Assembly: GCF_019334345.1 (NCBI RefSeq)
Contig: NZ_JAHWQX010000003.1
Location: forward strand, 310,001-374,000
Length of the DNA: 64,000 bases
Direction of reading: 5' to 3'
Source: Neohoeflea coraliihabitans
Lineage (GTDB): Bacteria; Pseudomonadota; Alphaproteobacteria; Rhizobiales; Rhizobiaceae
The notes beneath the pieces are model-generated. The model saw only the letters and a program-made list of their open reading frames with translations, was not told the DNA's origin and did not search any database. Every line of letters starts with the position of its first letter. The stretch's first letter is position 1. Positions 19,398-27,518 of this stretch are shown here, one piece after another. A program made the translations under genes and the position numbers.

Positions 19398-19622
19398 ATG
19401 GGTTCCTTCAGCATCTGGCACTGGATCATCGTTTTGGTGGTCGTGCTTCTGCTTTTCGGGCGAGGCAAGATTCCCGAACTGATGGGAGATGTCGCCAAGG
19501 GCATCAAGAGCTTCAAGAAGGGGATGACCGACGACGACAGCTCTGACAACACCCCCTCCGAGGAGCCGAAAACAGTCGAGCACACGCCGGCTGACCCGGT
19601 CGAGCGCAAAGACAAGGTCTGA
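19398..19622 (+). CDS. tatA: Sec-independent translocase subunit TatA
   Basis: Pore-forming subunit of the twin-arginine pathway, 74 residues. It has one N-terminal membrane helix ('[16 protein letters not shown]'), the conserved '[20 protein letters not shown]' hinge and amphipathic helix, and a short acidic tail. An AGGAGAG ribosome site lies just upstream. First gene of tatABC. Confidence 0.96.
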   Translation: MGSFSIWHWIIVLVVVLLLFGRGKIPELMGDVAKGIKSFKKGMTDDDSSDNTPSEEPKTVEHTPADPVERKDKV

Positions 19623-19699
19623 CTGCGGACCGGCGATGCTCCGCCTGAGGGCGAGGCTGGCCGGCCCTTCAGCAGAGTGTTGCGGCGAAAGGGGTTTGG

Positions 19700-20506
19700 A
19701 TGTTCGATATCGGCTGGCCTGAGCTGATGGTCGTCGCCATCGTGCTGATCATCGTGGTGGGTCCGAAGGATCTGCCGGGAATGTTGCGCTCGTTCGGACG
19801 CACGACCAAGAAATTGCGCGCCATGGCTGGCGATTTTCGCGGACAGCTGGATGAAGCTCTGCGCGATGCGGAGCTGGACGATGTGCGCAAGACGATTTCC
19901 GACGCCCGCTCGCTCAACCCGATGAATCAGATCCGCGATGCGGTCAATCCGCTCAAACAGGCCGGCCGGGACATCCGCGCCGATCTCGAGAAAAGCGTCA
20001 AGTCGGATACGCCGGTGGCGGTTCCGGATCCGGGCATTGCGCTGGCGGACGGCCCCCCTGAGTTTCCGGCACCGTCCGACAAAGAAAAAGCGTCCCCCGC
20101 CGGTAGCGATGCGGCTGGCGGCGCCACGTCGACGGCCAAGGCAAAGGCGAAACCCGGCGCAAAGGCCGGCGCTACCGCCTCGTCACCGGCCAAGAAGCCG
20201 GCTGCAAAGACATCGGCCGCAAAGACATCGGCTGCAAAGCGCGGTGGCGGCCGGGCCGGGCAGGGGACATCGGCAGCTTCCAAGTCATCTGCGGCAAAGA
20301 GCACGACGTCGAGACCTTCGGCCCCAGCAGCCTCTGCCAAACCGTCTGGAAGCAAACCGTCTGGCACCAAGGCGACTGGTAAGTCCGCGCCGAAAGCGAG
20401 CACTTCCAAGCCGGCGGCGCGCAGCGCCGGCGCCGCGGGAGCTAAGAAATCAGCTGCGAGTGCACGCAAACCGGCTGCCGCCAGGGCAGCGAAGGACAAG
20501 ACATGA
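19700..20506 (+). CDS. tatB: Sec-independent translocase subunit TatB with a long Lys/Ala/Ser-rich tail
   Basis: TatB partners TatC in recognising twin-arginine signal peptides. The N-terminus 'MFDIGWPELMVVAIVLIIVV' and 'GPKDLPGMLRSFGRTTKKLR' are diagnostic. The conserved part ends by about residue 100. The rest of the 268 residues is a low-complexity basic tail of AKAK, PAAKTSAAK and SKPSG-type segments, resembling histone H1-like tails. The tail is longer than the minimal family, though alphaproteobacterial TatB tails vary widely. The stop overlaps the tatC start by four bases (ATGA). Confidence 0.95.
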   Translation: MFDIGWPELMVVAIVLIIVVGPKDLPGMLRSFGRTTKKLRAMAGDFRGQLDEALRDAELDDVRKTISDARSLNPMNQIRDAVNPLKQAGRDIRADLEKSVKSDTPVAVPDPGIALADGPPEFPAPSDKEKASPAGSDAAGGATSTAKAKAKPGAKAGATASSPAKKPAAKTSAAKTSAAKRGGGRAGQGTSAASKSSAAKSTTSRPSAPAASAKPSGSKPSGTKATGKSAPKASTSKPAARSAGAAGAKKSAASARKPAAARAAKDKT

Positions 20507-21324
20507 GCGGTGAGATCGACGACAAGCCGATGCCGCTGATCGAGCATCTGATCGAACTGCGCGGCCGGCTGATGTGGGCGGTCGGCGGTTTCTTCATTGC
20601 CTTTCTCGTCTGCTTCTTCTTTGCCAAGGAACTGTTCAACCTGCTGGTCATCCCGTTCACCTGGGCGGTGGACTGGGCCGGGCTGGCGGACCGGCGCATC
20701 GAGCTGATCTATACGGCGCCGCAGGAGTTCTTCTTCACGCAGATCAAGATCGCCATGTTCGGCGGTCTGGTGCTGGCGTTTCCGGTGATCGCGGCGCAGA
20801 TCTACAAATTCGTGGCGCCGGGGCTCTACAAGAACGAGCGGCATGCCTTCATGCCGTTCCTGATCGCTTCGCCGATCCTGTTCCTGCTCGGTGCGGCGCT
20901 GGTCTATTTCTTCTTCACGCCGATGGTGATGTGGTTCTTCCTGTCGATGGAACAGACCGGCGGCACCGGCGAGGCGAGCATCATGCTGCTGCCGAAGGTG
21001 TCGGAATATCTCGGGCTGATCATGACGCTGATCTTCGCGTTCGGACTGGTCTTCCAGTTGCCGGTGGTGACGACGCTGATGGCGCGGGTCGGGCTTGTCA
21101 GCGCCAAGGGGCTGGCGGAAAAACGCAAATACGCCATCGTGATTGCATTCGTCGCCGCGGCGATCCTGACGCCGCCGGACCCGGTCTCCCAGATCGGTCT
21201 TGCGCTGCCCACCATCCTTCTTTACGAGATTGCCATCTATTGCGCCCGACTCGTCGAACGCAAGCGCGCCGCACTTGCCGAAAACGAAGAGGACGCTGCT
21301 TCCACCGACCAGCCGGAAGGCTGA
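20503..21324 (+). CDS. tatC: Sec-independent translocase subunit TatC
   Basis: Polytopic inner-membrane receptor for twin-arginine signal peptides, 273 residues, six predicted membrane helices. It contains 'PLIEHLIELRGRLMWAVGGF' (the conserved N-terminal Glu/Arg region) and 'YTAPQEFFFTQIKIAMFGG' in the first periplasmic loop and second helix. Overlap with tatB indicates translational coupling. serS follows 57 bases downstream. Confidence 0.97.
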   Translation: MSGEIDDKPMPLIEHLIELRGRLMWAVGGFFIAFLVCFFFAKELFNLLVIPFTWAVDWAGLADRRIELIYTAPQEFFFTQIKIAMFGGLVLAFPVIAAQIYKFVAPGLYKNERHAFMPFLIASPILFLLGAALVYFFFTPMVMWFFLSMEQTGGTGEASIMLLPKVSEYLGLIMTLIFAFGLVFQLPVVTTLMARVGLVSAKGLAEKRKYAIVIAFVAAAILTPPDPVSQIGLALPTILLYEIAIYCARLVERKRAALAENEEDAASTDQPEG

Positions 21325-21381
21325 TCGCGCCGCAGGTGCACTGCCCGTGGCCGGAAGCCCCATTCCGTCCGGGACGCCGCT

Positions 21382-22665
21382 ATGCTTGACATCAAATGGA
21401 TACGTGACAATCCCGAGGCGCTCGACCGCGGGCTGAAGAAACGCGGCGCCGGCGCGCAGGCAGCGGAGCTGATCGCCGCTGACGAGAAGCGGCGGGCGCT
21501 GGTGCAGTCGCTGCAGGACATGCAATCGCGCCGCAATGCCGCCTCCAAGGAGATCGGCCAGGCGATGCGCCAGGGCGAGAAGGACCGCGCCGAGGCCCTG
21601 AAGGCCGAGGTGCAGGATCTGAAGGGCCGCATGCAGGAGGCGGAGGACGCCTCGCGTGCCGCCGATGCGGCGCTGAACGATCTTCTGATGCGTCTGCCCA
21701 ACCTGCCGCTCGACGACGTGCCGGTGGGCAGCGATGAAGCGGACAATCGGGAGGAGCGCACTGTCGGCGAAAAGCCTGTTTTCGATTTCCCGGCGCGTGA
21801 GCATTTCGAGATCGGCGAGGCGCTGGGCGGGCTTGATTTCGAGGCGGCGGCCCGCATGTCGGGGGCGCGCTTCACCATCGTCAAGGGGCCACTGGCGCGG
21901 CTGGAGCGGGCGCTCGGGCAGTTCATGCTCAATCTGCATACGAGCGAGCATGGTTATACCGAAGTCATTCCGCCGCTTCTGGTGCGCGACGACGCGCTGT
22001 TCGGCACCGGGCAATTGCCGAAATTCGATGAGGATCTGTTCCGCACCACGGATGGGCGCTGGCTGATCCCGACGGCCGAGGTGCCGCTGACCAACATGGT
22101 CAATGGTGCATTGCTCGATGCGGGCGATCTGCCGCTGCGCTACACGGCCCTGACACCCTGTTTCCGTTCGGAGGCCGGTTCGGCCGGGCGCGATACGCGC
22201 GGCATGCTGCGCCAGCACCAGTTCAACAAGTGCGAACTGGTGTCGATCGTCGACGAAGCAAATGGGGTTGACGAGCACGAGCGCATGACCGCCTGCGCCG
22301 AAGAGGTGCTCAAGCGGCTCGGCCTGCATTACCGGGTAATGACGCTGTGCACCGGCGACATGGGGTTCGGGGCACAAAAAACCTATGATCTCGAGGTCTG
22401 GCTGCCGGGGCAGGCGACCTATCGCGAGATTTCGTCGGTGTCGCTGTGCGGCGCCTTCCAGGGGCGGCGTATGAATGCCCGCTACCGCGATCCGGACGGC
22501 AAGGGGTCGCGCTTCCTGACCACGCTGAACGGCTCGGGGGTTGCGGTCGGACGGGCGCTGATCGCGGTGATGGAAAATTATCTCAACAGCGACGGATCGA
22601 TCACCGTACCGGATGTCCTGAAGCCTTATATGGGCGGCGTGACGCGGATCGAGAACGCCGGCTGA
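21382..22665 (+). CDS. serS: Seryl-tRNA synthetase
   Basis: Class II synthetase that charges tRNA-Ser (and tRNA-Sec where present), 427 residues. The N-terminal long antiparallel coiled coil (about residues 30-105) is followed by the catalytic core with '[13 protein letters not shown]', motif 2 '[20 protein letters not shown]' and motif 3 '[19 protein letters not shown]'. Located between tatC and surE, an order common in alphaproteobacteria. Confidence 0.97.
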   Translation: MLDIKWIRDNPEALDRGLKKRGAGAQAAELIAADEKRRALVQSLQDMQSRRNAASKEIGQAMRQGEKDRAEALKAEVQDLKGRMQEAEDASRAADAALNDLLMRLPNLPLDDVPVGSDEADNREERTVGEKPVFDFPAREHFEIGEALGGLDFEAAARMSGARFTIVKGPLARLERALGQFMLNLHTSEHGYTEVIPPLLVRDDALFGTGQLPKFDEDLFRTTDGRWLIPTAEVPLTNMVNGALLDAGDLPLRYTALTPCFRSEAGSAGRDTRGMLRQHQFNKCELVSIVDEANGVDEHERMTACAEEVLKRLGLHYRVMTLCTGDMGFGAQKTYDLEVWLPGQATYREISSVSLCGAFQGRRMNARYRDPDGKGSRFLTTLNGSGVAVGRALIAVMENYLNSDGSITVPDVLKPYMGGVTRIENAG

Positions 22666-22692
22666 GGCGAGGCGACAAGGAGAGAGAGCGCT

Positions 22693-23457
22693 ATGCGCAT
22701 CCTTTTGACCAATGACGACGGCATTCACGCTCCCGGGCTGGCGGTGCTGGAAAAGATTGCCCGCAAGCTGTCCGATGATGTCTGGATCGTTGCGCCGGAA
22801 ACGGACCAGAGCGGTCTGGCGCATTCCCTGACGCTCTCCGAACCGCTGCGCCTGCGCAAGGTGGCCGATCAGCATTATGCGCTGCGCGGCACGCCGACCG
22901 ACTGCGTGATCATGGCGGTGCGCAACCTGATGGACAGTCCGCCCGATATCGTGCTTTCAGGGGTCAATACCGGCCTCAATGCCGGCGATGACGTGACCTA
23001 TTCCGGCACTGTCGCCGGGGCAATGGAAGGTACGCTGCTCGGCATTCGCTCCTTCGCCCTGAGCCAGCATTATAACTGGGAGAGCGAAGGCCGCGTCGTG
23101 CCGTGGGAAGTGGCTGAAGAGCATGGCCCGGACCTGCTTGAGAAGCTGATTGATGCCGATATCCCGAAAGGCCGGCTGATCAACATCAATTTCCCCAATT
23201 GCGCCCCGGACAAGGTCAAGGGCATCAAGGTGACGCAGCAGGGACAGCTGACGCATGCGCTGCAGATTGTCGAGCGCGAGGACGGCCGCGGCCTGCCTTA
23301 TTACTGGCTGAAATTCGGGCGGCGCGGCATCCCGGACGCTGGAGAGACCGATCTGAGCGCGCTGTATAATGACTGCATCTCGGTGACGCCGTTGAAGCTC
23401 GATCTGACCGATCACGATCTCAAAGACACACTGGCCAAGGCGATCGACGAGGATTGA
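22693..23457 (+). CDS. surE: 5'-nucleotidase SurE
   Basis: Metal-dependent nucleotide/polyphosphate phosphatase of the stationary-phase survival family, 254 residues. The metal-binding '[13 protein letters not shown]' opens the protein, followed by '[16 protein letters not shown]', '[12 protein letters not shown]' and the signature '[20 protein letters not shown]'. An AAGGAGAGAG ribosome site precedes ATG 22693. pcm begins four bases after its stop, so the two are surely co-transcribed. Confidence 0.97.
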   Translation: MRILLTNDDGIHAPGLAVLEKIARKLSDDVWIVAPETDQSGLAHSLTLSEPLRLRKVADQHYALRGTPTDCVIMAVRNLMDSPPDIVLSGVNTGLNAGDDVTYSGTVAGAMEGTLLGIRSFALSQHYNWESEGRVVPWEVAEEHGPDLLEKLIDADIPKGRLININFPNCAPDKVKGIKVTQQGQLTHALQIVEREDGRGLPYYWLKFGRRGIPDAGETDLSALYNDCISVTPLKLDLTDHDLKDTLAKAIDED

Positions 23458-23461
23458 CGGG

Positions 23462-24115
23462 GTGAACCAGCGGCTGCTCGAAAAAGAGGGATTTGCCGCA
23501 CTGGTGTTGCGGCTGCGCTCGCAGGGGATTGGCGAGCCGGGGCTGCTGGCCGCTCTCGAGCAGACGCCGCGCAGCCTTTTCATCGGGCCGGCGCACGCGG
23601 CGGAAGCCTATGACAACCGGCTGATGCCGCTCGATTGCGGCAGCTTCGCGGAAAGCCCGGACCTGGTGGCCCGCATTCTCGATCTGGCCGGTTTGAAAAG
23701 CGGGCACCGGGTGCTCGATGTCGGCACAGGCAGCGGTTTTCTTGCCGGGGTGGCGGGACGCATTGCCGAACGGGTGATGACCATTGATCGCTACAGGACG
23801 CTGACGACGCTGGCGCAGCAACGCTACCAGCATCTGGGCGTCGCCAATGTGGTGGCGCGCCAGGGTGACGGTTTGCAGGGCGTGCCGGGTGAGGGCACGT
23901 TCGATCGCATCATCGTCACCGCCGCTTTCGAGTCGATGCCGCGCAACTACGTGGATTTCCTGGTGAGCGAGGGCGTCATGGTGGCGCCGCTGCGCGACAA
24001 GGACGGCGTGGTGCGCATGGCGCGTCTGACGCGGATCGGCAACCGCTTCGAGCGCGAGGACTTTTTTGCCGCGCCCTATCTGCCGCTCGTGCCCGGCGTT
24101 TCCGCGGCTCTTTAG
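23462..24115 (+). CDS. pcm: Protein-L-isoaspartate O-methyltransferase
   Basis: SAM-dependent repair enzyme for isoaspartyl residues in damaged proteins, 217 residues. The SAM-binding motif is 'VLDVGTGSGFLAGVAG' (about residues 81-96), preceded by 'AYDNRLMPLDCGSFAESPDL', which corresponds to the usual 'Q(T)IS.P..V' substrate region in divergent form. Starts at GTG 23462, four bases after surE. The surE-pcm pairing is widespread. Confidence 0.93.
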   Translation: MNQRLLEKEGFAALVLRLRSQGIGEPGLLAALEQTPRSLFIGPAHAAEAYDNRLMPLDCGSFAESPDLVARILDLAGLKSGHRVLDVGTGSGFLAGVAGRIAERVMTIDRYRTLTTLAQQRYQHLGVANVVARQGDGLQGVPGEGTFDRIIVTAAFESMPRNYVDFLVSEGVMVAPLRDKDGVVRMARLTRIGNRFEREDFFAAPYLPLVPGVSAAL

Positions 24116-24187
24116 GGGCATCGGAGCGTTTTCTCGCGCGCCGGCGAAGTTGGCCGATTTGCGGCTATGGCAAGAAAATCGCGGCGC

Positions 24188-24218
24188 TTAACCCAGCGGT
24201 AACATTAACACGCTTTAA
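24188..24218 (+). promoter_or_regulatory. Candidate CtrA-like boxes upstream of the dipM-like gene
   Basis: TTAA (24188-24191), seven bases, then GTAA (24199-24202) is one mismatch from the CtrA consensus TTAA-N7-TTAA. A second TTAA-N6-TTAA pair lies at 24205-24218. Both lie 38-68 bases before the ATG at 24256 in an otherwise G+C-rich region. The assignment is tentative. Confidence 0.4.
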
Positions 24219-24255
24219 TTCAACCCAGTTGGTATTGCGTACAAGTGGGTGGGTC

Positions 24256-25956
24256 ATGCGTCAGAAATCGTCGGTACTCAAGCATCGCTCGACATTGCGA
24301 TTGGTCGGAATCACGCTTCTGGCCGGAACTGCGGCGGGGTGCGGATCCGATACCAGCCGCTTCATGTATTACGGCACGGACAATCTGACGACGGCCTCGG
24401 TGCCGGCGCCGGCGGCGCAGGATCTGCAGCCGGTCGGTGCCAATTCGGCTGCTCTGTCGCAGGCCTATCCGGGCGACAGCCGGCAGCCGGCGCTCGGACG
24501 CTACGATCAGACGGTCACCGGCTCGGTTCCGGGCGGCATGTCCGGTTCGGCAGCACGCTCAGCAGCCTCGTCCTCGGATATTCTCGGCAATGCCCCGGTG
24601 GCACGTGCGCCGCTTGGCGCTCCGGTACGCCATGTCACGCCGCAGGCTTCCGCCGCCCGCATCCCCGTCGGCCCGGCCACCGGCGCGGTAACCACAGATC
24701 AATCGCAAGCCTTTCCGCCGGCTCCGGCAGAACGTTCCACTGCCAACCAGACGTCGAGTGCGACGCTGGCGCCTGCCGGGTCACCGGACCCGGTGATCAC
24801 CGGCACGACGCCGCCGGCGCGCGGCTCCGACAGTCGCGGCTGGACGACCACCGGCGGCACCGGAATCACGCTGCGCCAAGGGGAAACGCTCTACAATCTG
24901 TCGAAGCGTTACGGCGTTCCGGTCAAGGAAATCATGAAGGCCAACAACATCAGCGATCCGACCCGCGTGCAAGCGGGCCAGCAGCTGGTCATGCCGATCT
25001 TCGTCTATTCCAGCGGCGCGCCGGTCTCGGCGCCCGACGCCGACCCGCAGGTGCGGGCGGCGCGCGCTTCACGCGGCCGGCTCGGGGAAGCCGATCCGAA
25101 CGACGTGCCGGCGCCGTCGGGGGCGCCGGAGCGCCAGGTTGCCGTGCTGCCGGCCTCCTCCTCCTTGCGTGACCGCCCGGTCAGTGCCGGCGCGAACAGC
25201 AACACCACGGGTTCGGATCAAAAGAGCGGCCGCGTCGCAACGGGTGCATCCGGCGGACAATATGTGGTGCAGTCGGGGGATACGCTCAGCCGTATCGCCC
25301 GCCAGCATGGAACAGACGTCGTGAGCCTGAAACAGGCGAACGGGCTGTCGAACACGGTGATCCGAATCGGCCAGACGCTGATCATTCCGGGCGCGGCTTC
25401 GGGGACAGCACAAGCCTCTTCGCGCACCGCCGATGCGCCGATCAAGCCCGATCCGGTGGTTACGGCGGCGGTCACGCCGAAAGCCGGCGAGCCACAGGGA
25501 TACAAGGCGCCTGAGACATCTGCCAGCCTGCAGGAGACGGCAAAGGTCGACGCCGGCGCCAATGCGCCGAAAGCGTCGGGCATCGACAAGCTGCGCTGGC
25601 CGGCGCGCGGGCAGGTGATCACCGGCTTTGCCAAGAGCGAGGACGGCAAGCGCAACGACGGCATCGATCTGTCGCTGCCGGTCGGAACGCCGATCAAGGC
25701 GGCCGAAAACGGGGTGGTGATCTATTCCGGCGATGGTCTGAAGGAGTACGGCAACACGGTGCTGGTGCGCCATGATGACGGCCTGGTAACCGTCTATGCG
25801 CATGCCAGCAAGCTCAATGTGCAAAGGGGCGACAAGGTGCAGCGCGGTCAGGTGATTGCCGCTTCCGGCATGTCCGGGGCAGCCAAGACGCCGCGGCTGC
25901 ATTTCGAAGTGCGCAAGAATGCGACGCCGGTCAATCCGGGCACCTATCTCGAATAG
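24256..25956 (+). CDS. LysM/LytM (M23-like) lipoprotein, DipM/NlpD-like
   Basis: Envelope lipoprotein of 566 residues acting in cell-wall remodelling at division. The N-terminus carries a signal with lipobox-like 'LLAGTAAGC'. Two LysM domains follow (starting 'GITLRQGETLYNLSKRYG' and 'QYVVQSGDTLSRIARQHG') and a C-terminal LytM domain ('RWPARGQVITGF' to the end). The LytM zinc ligands look degenerate: 'RNDGIDLSLP' has Asn where His is usual, and 'PRLHFEVR' lacks the first His of HxH. It is therefore more likely an amidase activator than a peptidase. TTG 24229 is a weaker upstream start. It has its own terminator. Confidence 0.9.
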   Translation: MRQKSSVLKHRSTLRLVGITLLAGTAAGCGSDTSRFMYYGTDNLTTASVPAPAAQDLQPVGANSAALSQAYPGDSRQPALGRYDQTVTGSVPGGMSGSAARSAASSSDILGNAPVARAPLGAPVRHVTPQASAARIPVGPATGAVTTDQSQAFPPAPAERSTANQTSSATLAPAGSPDPVITGTTPPARGSDSRGWTTTGGTGITLRQGETLYNLSKRYGVPVKEIMKANNISDPTRVQAGQQLVMPIFVYSSGAPVSAPDADPQVRAARASRGRLGEADPNDVPAPSGAPERQVAVLPASSSLRDRPVSAGANSNTTGSDQKSGRVATGASGGQYVVQSGDTLSRIARQHGTDVVSLKQANGLSNTVIRIGQTLIIPGAASGTAQASSRTADAPIKPDPVVTAAVTPKAGEPQGYKAPETSASLQETAKVDAGANAPKASGIDKLRWPARGQVITGFAKSEDGKRNDGIDLSLPVGTPIKAAENGVVIYSGDGLKEYGNTVLVRHDDGLVTVYAHASKLNVQRGDKVQRGQVIAASGMSGAAKTPRLHFEVRKNATPVNPGTYLE

Positions 25957-25986
25957 GCCCCAAGCCCGCGTCCCTCATCCTTTTAG

Positions 25987-26013
25987 AGCCCGGCATGCAG
26001 ATGCCGGGCTTTT
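25987..26013. terminator. Bidirectional terminator between the dipM-like and DUF815 genes
   Basis: Perfect 10-bp stem AGCCCGGCAT/ATGCCGGGCT with a GCAG loop. TTT follows on the plus strand and an A-rich/T-rich flank (TTTTAG) precedes it. It separates two convergent genes and could serve both. Confidence 0.88.
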
Positions 26014-26019
26014 CGTCTG

Positions 26020-26889
26020 TCAGAGGCTTTTTTCCAGCCGCCCGGCGAGGTCCTGAACGAATTGCCAGGCGACGCGGCCGGAGCGGGCGCCGCGGGTCGT
26101 TGCCCATTCGAGGGCCTCGGCGCGCAGATCGTCTTCGGCGATTTCAAAGCCATAATGCGCCGCGTAGCCATTGACCATGGCGAGATAGTCATCCTGGCTG
26201 CATTTGTGAAAGCCGAGCCACAGGCCGAAACGATCGGACAGGGACACCTTTTCCTCGACCGCCTCATGCGGATTGATGCCGGTCGAGCGCTCATTGTCGA
26301 TCATGTCGCGCGGCAGCAGATGACGGCGGTTGGATGTCGCATAGAGAATGACGTTTTCCGGCCGCCCCTCAATGCCGCCGTCGAGCGCCGCCTTCAGCGA
26401 TTTGTAATCGGTGTCGTCATGGTCGAAGGAGAGATCGTCACAAAACAGGATGAAGCGCGCCTCGGCGTCGCGCAGGATGCTCATCAGGGCGGGCAGGGTG
26501 TTGATGTCCTCGCGATGGATTTCGACAAGCTTGAGCGGCGCGGCGCAGGTGTCTGCAGCCGCGATGTCGGCGTGCACGGCCTTGACCAGGGAGGATTTGC
26601 CCATGCCGCGGGCGCCCCATAACAGAACATTGTTGGCGGCGAAGCCACGGGCGAAGCGCTCGGTGTTGTCATGCAGAATATCGCGCACATGGTCGACGCC
26701 GCGGATCAGCGAGAGGGCTACGCGGTTCGGCTGCGCCACCGGCTGCAGCCAGGCGGTCCTCGGCTCCCAGATGAAACAATCCGCGGCGGCAATGTCATTT
26801 TCGGCGCGTGGCGGCCCGGCGATCCGCTCGACGGCCAGGGTCAGCGCGTCAATGCGTTCCAGGATGCGTGTTGCCGTCGCCTCGTCCAT
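26020..26889 (-). CDS. DUF815-family P-loop ATPase
   Basis: Predicted AAA+-type ATP-binding protein of 289 residues, function unknown. Walker A is 'WGARGMGKSS', Walker B 'RFILFCDDLSF', and a sensor-like 'VILYATSNRRHLLP' follows. These are typical of the DUF815 family, often annotated as ATP-binding protein. ATG 26889 has GGGAAG six bases upstream; the frame extends further, but GTG 26913 and upstream starts lack such a site. It is convergent with the dipM-like gene and divergent from yajC, an arrangement seen in other rhizobia as far as I recall. Confidence 0.88.
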   Translation of the reverse strand: MDEATATRILERIDALTLAVERIAGPPRAENDIAAADCFIWEPRTAWLQPVAQPNRVALSLIRGVDHVRDILHDNTERFARGFAANNVLLWGARGMGKSSLVKAVHADIAAADTCAAPLKLVEIHREDINTLPALMSILRDAEARFILFCDDLSFDHDDTDYKSLKAALDGGIEGRPENVILYATSNRRHLLPRDMIDNERSTGINPHEAVEEKVSLSDRFGLWLGFHKCSQDDYLAMVNGYAAHYGFEIAEDDLRAEALEWATTRGARSGRVAWQFVQDLAGRLEKSL

Positions 26890-27101
26890 TTCGTTCTTCC
26901 CGATGTCCGTCACGTGTCGATCACCTGCGGATTGCTGCCTTCGCACGCGGCGGTAGCACGGCATGCCACGGGCGAAAAGAGCGAAAAGGCGGGAATTCGG
27001 CAGGGCCGGATCAAGCAATGCGTTGCATTCACGGCCTCTATCACTATATTCCGCTCGATTTCAGGCGTCCGGATGGGGCGCCGCTTGCACAGGAGCTTTT
27101 C

Positions 27102-27428
27102 ATGTTCGTAACCCCTGCCTTTGCGCAGACTGCCGGAGCCGGCGGCGGCGACATTCTGATGTCGGTCCTGCCCTTCCTGCTGATTTTCGTCATCATGTAC
27201 TTCATCATCATTCGGCCACAACGCCAGCAGATGAAGAAGCGCACGGAGATGTTGAACAATGTCCGCCGCGGCGATCAGGTGGTGACCGGCGGTGGCCTGG
27301 TCGGCAAGGTGACCAAGGTCATTGACGATCGCGAACTGGAAATCGACCTCGGCGAGGGCATGAAGGTCCGGGCGCTGCGTTCCATGCTGAGCGACGTGCG
27401 TTCGAAGTCCGAGCCGGTCAAAGAGTAA
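27102..27428 (+). CDS. yajC: Preprotein translocase subunit YajC
   Basis: Small single-pass membrane accessory of SecDF, 108 residues. It has a membrane helix ('ILMSVLPFLLIFVIMYFIII'), then 'RPQRQQMKKRTEML' and 'VRRGDQVVTGGGLVGKV', all typical. ATG 27102 follows AGGAG by six bases. The open frame extends upstream to 26808 without family similarity. secDF follows 90 bases downstream. Confidence 0.95.
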   Translation: MFVTPAFAQTAGAGGGDILMSVLPFLLIFVIMYFIIIRPQRQQMKKRTEMLNNVRRGDQVVTGGGLVGKVTKVIDDRELEIDLGEGMKVRALRSMLSDVRSKSEPVKE

Positions 27429-27518
27429 GTCCGAGACCCGCGCGGAAAGCGGGCAGCTGTCCGCTTTCCGACCCCTGCGACCGGCCCAATGCCGGTTCCT
27501 TACGCCCTGAGAGGCCCG

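Noticed and set aside
19927-22875. 982-codon open frame on the minus strand opposite tatB, tatC and serS
   Set aside because: It is antisense to three certain genes, is full of His/Arg/Gln as expected of G+C-rich reverse complements, and matches no family I know.
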